Shown: positions 13,386 to 16,922 of the stretch, in pieces
Position numbering within the stretch: the first letter of the stretch is position 1
How the letters are laid out: each line of letters starts with the position of its first letter
Source of the DNA: Clostridia bacterium
GTDB lineage: Bacteria > Bacillota > Clostridia > HGM11514
Direction: 5' to 3'
Assembly (NCBI GenBank): GCA_900757255.1
Contig: CAAENE010000359.1
Coordinates: 1 to 16,922, forward strand
DNA: 16,922 nt
The notes under the pieces: model-generated
The model's database searches: none
Told to the model about the DNA's origin: nothing
The model's input: the letters and a program-made list of their open reading frames with translations, nothing else
Position numbers and translations under genes: made by a program

Positions 13386-16157
13386 TCAATCAACAATTGA
13401 ACTGCAGCGTTCGCACAGATCTGGATGTTCGTGGTTTTTGCCAACGCTTTCACTATACATCCAGCAGCGTTCACATTTTTCTCCCGGCGCGTTCTCAACA
13501 GTTACCGAGAAATCTTTTAAGATATCTGAACGATATGCACCTTCCCCATCCAAAAGCTCAACTTTAGAAGTAATGAAGATGGTCGCCAGATCATCCTTAT
13601 AACTTTCCAGCAATTCACGCGTTTTGCCGTTCGCATAAATCTTCACATTTGCATTGAGGGAATGTCCGATCACTTTATCAGCGCGCGCAATTTCAAGCGC
13701 TTTTGCCACTTCTCCCCGAATTTCAATCAAATCGCTCCATTTCGCGTTCAGGGTATCATCGGCAAAATCGGGATTTTTTTTCGGCATTTCATTGAACAAA
13801 ATTCCTCTTGCATCTTCCTGCACACTATGCGGCAAATATTCCCAAATCTCGTCTGCAGTAAAAGTCAAAATCGGTGCCAGCAGCTTCACTAAGCTATTTA
13901 AAATGAGGTACATTGCGCTCTGCGCGCTGCGGCGTTTTTCAGAATCAGCCTTTTCGGTATACAGACGGTCTTTTATAATATCCAGATAAAAGTTTGACAT
14001 TTCAACGACACAGAAATTATGAATTGCATGATATACGATATGATAATCATATTTGCTATATGCATTCAGAACTGTATCAATCAGTTCGTTGAGCTGAATC
14101 AGCGCCCATTTATCAATTTCCAGCATATCGGCAAATGCCACCATGTTACTGTCCGGATTGAAATCGTGAATATTGCCCAGAATGTAGCGGGCGGTATTTC
14201 TGATTTTCCGGTACACCTCTGACATCTGCTTCAAAATTTCTTTTGACAATCTGACGTCGGCTTTATAGTCGGCCGAGGATACCCAAAGACGGATAACGTC
14301 AACGCCGTATTGTTTAATAACGTCCTGAGGATCGATACCGTTCCCAAGAGATTTCGACATTTTTTTGCCATCGCCGTCGACCACCATGCCGTGAGTCAGC
14401 ACCTTTTTATATGGCGCTTTATCGGTTACAGCAATGGAGGTCAGCAGGGACGACTGGAACCAGCCGCGGTACTGGTCATTCCCTTCTAAATACATGTCCG
14501 CAGGCCATTGCAGATAATCACGATTTTTCAGAACTGCAAAGTGAGAAGAACCGGAATCGAACCAAACATCCATAATATCGGATTCTTTGGTAAATTCACT
14601 GCATCCGCAGGCACATTTGGTGCCTTGCGGCAAAATTTCATCGGCTGACAGTTCATACCAACTGCCAGAACCTTTTTCTGCAAACAGCCGGCTGACCGCA
14701 TCAATTGTTTCGTCATTAATGATTTCTTTTCCGCAATCTTTACAATAGAAAATTGGGATAGGCACTCCCCATAAACGCTGGCGCGAAATACACCAGTCGT
14801 TTCGGTCTTTTACCATATTGGTAATCCGCTCCTGTCCCCAGGCAGGAATCCACTCAACGCCGTTGATTGCCCGGATGGCACTGTCCTTGATGCTGTCAAT
14901 CGACGCAAACCACTGTTCTGTCGCACGGAAGATAATCGGTTTTTTACAGCGCCAGCAATGCGGATATTGGTGAACGATTTTCTCCATTCCCAATAAGTTA
15001 TTCGTACTTTTCAGCCTTTCAATGATTTTTTCATTGGACTCTTCATAGTATAATCCTGCAAATTCACCGGCTTCCTCGGTCAGATACCCTTTTGCGTCAA
15101 CCGGTACAACCGTCGGTATTTTGTACTGCTGGCAGGCCACGAAGTCCTCCATACCATGTCCGGGAGCGGTATGGACGCATCCGGTACCGGCTTCTAACGT
15201 AACATGGTCACCCAGAATAACGACGCTTTCACGATCCAAAAATGGATGCTGACAGGTCACAAATTCAAGCTCTGAACCCTTGAAGGTCTTCACTGTTTCA
15301 AGATTGGAAAGCCCGTTCGCCTGCGCCACTGCATCTACCAGTTCACTTGCCAGAACATAATACTCATTTCCGTTTTTCACCAGAGAATATTCAAAATTCG
15401 CGTTCAGGCAGATTGCCAGGTTTGCCGGCAACGTCCAGGTTGTAGTTGTCCAAATGACAAAATAAACGTTATCAAAGCCGTCAAAATGACCTTTGCCGTC
15501 CTTCAGCGCAAATTTTACATAAATCGAGTTTGTGGTATCTTCTGCATATTCAATTTCAGCTTCAGCCAGTGCTGTCTCGCATCCGCTGCACCAGTAAACC
15601 GGCTTCAGCCCCTTATAAATCAGGCCTTTTTTCGCCATCTCTCCAAAGACTTTTATCTGCTCTGCTTCAAATTCCTTCTGCAGCGTTATATAAGGATGGT
15701 CCCAATCGCCTAAAACGCCCAGGCGTTTAAACTGTTCCTTCTGATTATTAATATATTTTACGGCAAAATCTTCGCATATTTTTCGGAATTGGCTAATGGA
15801 GGTATTGCTGCGGTCCACTCCGATTTTTTTGATTGCCTGCTGTTCGATCGGCAGACCATGGGTATCCCAGCCGTGAATCACCGGCGTTTGGTGTCCGGTC
15901 ATCAGCTCGTATTTAATCACAATATCCTTCAGCGTTTTATTCATGGCATGGCCCATATGAATATCGCCGTTTGCAAACGGCGGCCCGTCATGCAGAACGA
16001 ATTTCGGGCAGCCTTCTTTCGCCTTCATCAATTCCTGATAAAGGTTCTCTTCCTCCCATTTTTTCAAGCGTTCCGGCTCCCTCTGCGGTAAATTTCCACG
16101 CATGGGAAACTCAGTTACCGGTAAATTGAGTGTCTTTGAGTAGTCCACTTTCTCCAT
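13386..16157 (-). CDS. ileS: Isoleucyl-tRNA synthetase
   Basis: 923 residues, the size of the Bacillus-type bacterial enzyme. It charges tRNA(Ile) and edits valine. Visible parts in order: HMGH (67-70) class I motif; editing domain CP1 with WTTTTWTLPAN and the HTAPGHGMEDF block; YPHCWRCKKPIIFRATEQWF; the KMSKS signature (599-603) in GKKMSKSLGN; anticodon-binding domain; and a C-terminal zinc site CERCW...CERCS close to the end. The chosen start, ATG 16157, has GAAAGGTG six bases upstream and gives MEKVDYSKTL...TEFPMRGNLP; an in-frame GTG at 16166 overlaps the ribosome binding site. It begins 12 bases after divIVA, leaving no room for the T-box that often precedes ileS in Firmicutes. Confidence 0.98.
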   Translation of the reverse strand: MEKVDYSKTLNLPVTEFPMRGNLPQREPERLKKWEEENLYQELMKAKEGCPKFVLHDGPPFANGDIHMGHAMNKTLKDIVIKYELMTGHQTPVIHGWDTHGLPIEQQAIKKIGVDRSNTSISQFRKICEDFAVKYINNQKEQFKRLGVLGDWDHPYITLQKEFEAEQIKVFGEMAKKGLIYKGLKPVYWCSGCETALAEAEIEYAEDTTNSIYVKFALKDGKGHFDGFDNVYFVIWTTTTWTLPANLAICLNANFEYSLVKNGNEYYVLASELVDAVAQANGLSNLETVKTFKGSELEFVTCQHPFLDRESVVILGDHVTLEAGTGCVHTAPGHGMEDFVACQQYKIPTVVPVDAKGYLTEEAGEFAGLYYEESNEKIIERLKSTNNLLGMEKIVHQYPHCWRCKKPIIFRATEQWFASIDSIKDSAIRAINGVEWIPAWGQERITNMVKDRNDWCISRQRLWGVPIPIFYCKDCGKEIINDETIDAVSRLFAEKGSGSWYELSADEILPQGTKCACGCSEFTKESDIMDVWFDSGSSHFAVLKNRDYLQWPADMYLEGNDQYRGWFQSSLLTSIAVTDKAPYKKVLTHGMVVDGDGKKMSKSLGNGIDPQDVIKQYGVDVIRLWVSSADYKADVRLSKEILKQMSEVYRKIRNTARYILGNIHDFNPDSNMVAFADMLEIDKWALIQLNELIDTVLNAYSKYDYHIVYHAIHNFCVVEMSNFYLDIIKDRLYTEKADSEKRRSAQSAMYLILNSLVKLLAPILTFTADEIWEYLPHSVQEDARGILFNEMPKKNPDFADDTLNAKWSDLIEIRGEVAKALEIARADKVIGHSLNANVKIYANGKTRELLESYKDDLATIFITSKVELLDGEGAYRSDILKDFSVTVENAPGEKCERCWMYSESVGKNHEHPDLCERCSSIVD

Positions 16158-16169
16158 TGCTTTCACCTT

Positions 16170-16640
16170 TCATTCCTTTGTTTCTTCAGTTTCCTTTATA
16201 TCTTCGATATCGGACAAAAAGTCTATCTGGTTTTTCAGCAGTCCGGTCATTTTGGCTTTATATACGCTCATATCACGTTTTACCTGCTGGTATTCTACAT
16301 TGATTTCATCTACCTGCTTCTTAGCTGATTCCACGATTTTTTCAGCCTTCAGCTCTGCCTCGCGGATAATATTCCCGCTTTTTTCGTCCGCATTTTTCTT
16401 GATTTCATCGCCTGTTTTCTGCGCCAGCAGCAATGTATTCTGCAGCGTTTCCTCCATTGCCTTGTACTGCTTGACTGCATCTGACAGCACTCCTATTTTA
16501 TCCTTTAATGCAATATTATCCATATACACCCGGTCGTATTCGTTATACAGCTGCTGCATGAATTCGTCCACTTCCGCTTTATCATACCCAAATGCAGATT
16601 TTTTAAAGGTTTTATTTTGAATTTCAAGCGGCGTCATCAT
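16170..16640 (-). CDS. divIVA: DivIVA-domain cell division protein
   Basis: 156 residues. DivIVA proteins gather at negatively curved membrane (septum and poles) and recruit division or cell-wall partners. The N-terminal membrane-binding domain is clear (MMTPLEIQNKTFKKSAFGYD, then KAEVDEFMQQL); from about residue 30 to 140 the protein is predicted coiled coil, rich in A, E, K and Q. A short acidic tail ends it. ATG 16640 has GGGGG at proper spacing; a second ATG follows directly and could serve instead. It is separated from sepF by a terminator, and is followed by ileS after 12 bases, so divIVA-ileS probably form one transcript. The promoter is not certain. Confidence 0.93.
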   Translation of the reverse strand: MMTPLEIQNKTFKKSAFGYDKAEVDEFMQQLYNEYDRVYMDNIALKDKIGVLSDAVKQYKAMEETLQNTLLLAQKTGDEIKKNADEKSGNIIREAELKAEKIVESAKKQVDEINVEYQQVKRDMSVYKAKMTGLLKNQIDFLSDIEDIKETEETKE

Positions 16641-16663
16641 AGCGTATACCCCCTTTTTATTGT

Positions 16664-16699
16664 AAAAAACTGAGTGAGTGAAAACTCAATCAGTTTTTT
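16664..16699. terminator. Strong bidirectional terminator between sepF and divIVA
   Basis: 16-base arms (16664-16679 and 16684-16699) with one mismatch and a GAAA/TTTC four-base loop. Six T follow on either strand, so it ends the sepF transcript; the reverse direction would also be blocked. Confidence 0.9.
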
Positions 16700-16723
16700 G
16701 ACTGCTGTTTTATTTTCCTATCA

Positions 16724-16922
16724 TTATTGATTTGCCTCGGTCATCCACGGAAAAACCCCTTTGTTCCGAAGTTCATCTTTGAAATCCCCCATGATGCTCA
16801 CGTTATACGGCGTCACTAAAAAAATACCAGCCGACACTTTCTGGATGTTGCCGTCTAAGGCATAAACCGCACCACTGAGAAAATCGACGATCCTTCTGGA
16901 AATTTCACGGTCAATATTTTCC
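16724..16922 (-). CDS. sepF: SepF cell division protein, C-terminal part (cut by window edge)
   Basis: The last 66 codons of a minus-strand gene running in from the right edge. The sequence ends ...VDFLSGAVYALDGN, then IQKVSAGIFLVTPYNVSI, then MGDFKDELRNKGVFPW and a short tail, which is the conserved SepF core (beta-strands and dimer region). SepF binds FtsZ on the inner membrane face and links it to the membrane through an N-terminal helix that lies outside the window. In Firmicutes sepF commonly sits before divIVA, as here. A terminator follows directly after its stop. Confidence 0.93.
   Translation of the reverse strand, partial: ENIDREISRRIVDFLSGAVYALDGNIQKVSAGIFLVTPYNVSIMGDFKDELRNKGVFPWMTEANQ

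Noticed and set aside
16641..16700. A divIVA promoter overlapping the sepF terminator (TTGAGT, 19 bases, TACAAT)
   Set aside because: Spacing is too long and the boxes lie within the terminator stem; too weak to call, although divIVA needs some promoter.
1..16922. CRISPR arrays, insertion sequences, phage genes, tRNA or rRNA genes
   Set aside because: None seen: no spaced direct repeats, transposase-like frames, integrases or cloverleaf-like sequences; the window is densely packed with housekeeping genes.

Overview
The window reads as the chromosome of a low-to-moderate G+C Gram-positive bacterium, most likely a member of the Clostridia. Supporting signs are strong AGGAGG-type ribosome binding sites, sigma-A promoters, and Firmicutes families: a DnaD-type primosome protein, a DnaI/DnaC-type helicase loader, the short HisG with HisZ, SepF and DivIVA. 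The finer placement is inference. Nothing looks mobile or recently acquired, and genes fill almost the whole window; no gene-free stretch exceeds about 160 bases.

Left end (1-775): the N-terminal third of threonyl-tRNA synthetase (thrS, minus strand, cut by the window edge) is read from a perfect-consensus promoter. A second promoter sits back to back with it and drives a plus-strand operon (774-3403) of a DnaD-domain primosome protein, a DnaC/DnaI-like AAA+ helicase loader and uracil-DNA glycosylase (ung). That operon ends in a bidirectional terminator shared with the convergent his operon.

Histidine operon (3442-8056, minus strand): transcribed in the order hisZ-hisG-hisH-hisA-hisF-hisIE, tightly packed with 4- to 14-base overlaps at most junctions. 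It covers the first steps of the pathway (PRPP + ATP to imidazole glycerol phosphate and AICAR), but hisB, hisC and hisD are not in it. It is read from a clear promoter whose -10 box and predicted start are covered by three copies of an 8-base word, a candidate repressor operator. A small DMT/DUF486 membrane protein gene lies just upstream on the same strand.

Right part (8479-16922, minus strand), in transcription order: sepF (partial), a strong terminator, divIVA, ileS, a terminator, aroB, lspA, rluD-family pseudouridine synthase, ftsH, a small lipoprotein, and a terminator. This is the familiar Firmicutes division/ileS/lspA/rluD neighbourhood with aroB set between ileS and lspA. LspA would mature the lipoprotein encoded at the end of the same strand's gene run, and that lipoprotein overlaps ftsH by an ATGA junction.

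Most of the window is ordinary housekeeping. The points worth a second look are the putative his operator, the absence of T-box leaders before thrS, hisZ and ileS, the unnamed FtsH-coupled lipoprotein, the ung/primosome operon, and the hairpin pair between ileS and aroB. I saw no clear sign of a new defence, mobile or secretion system.
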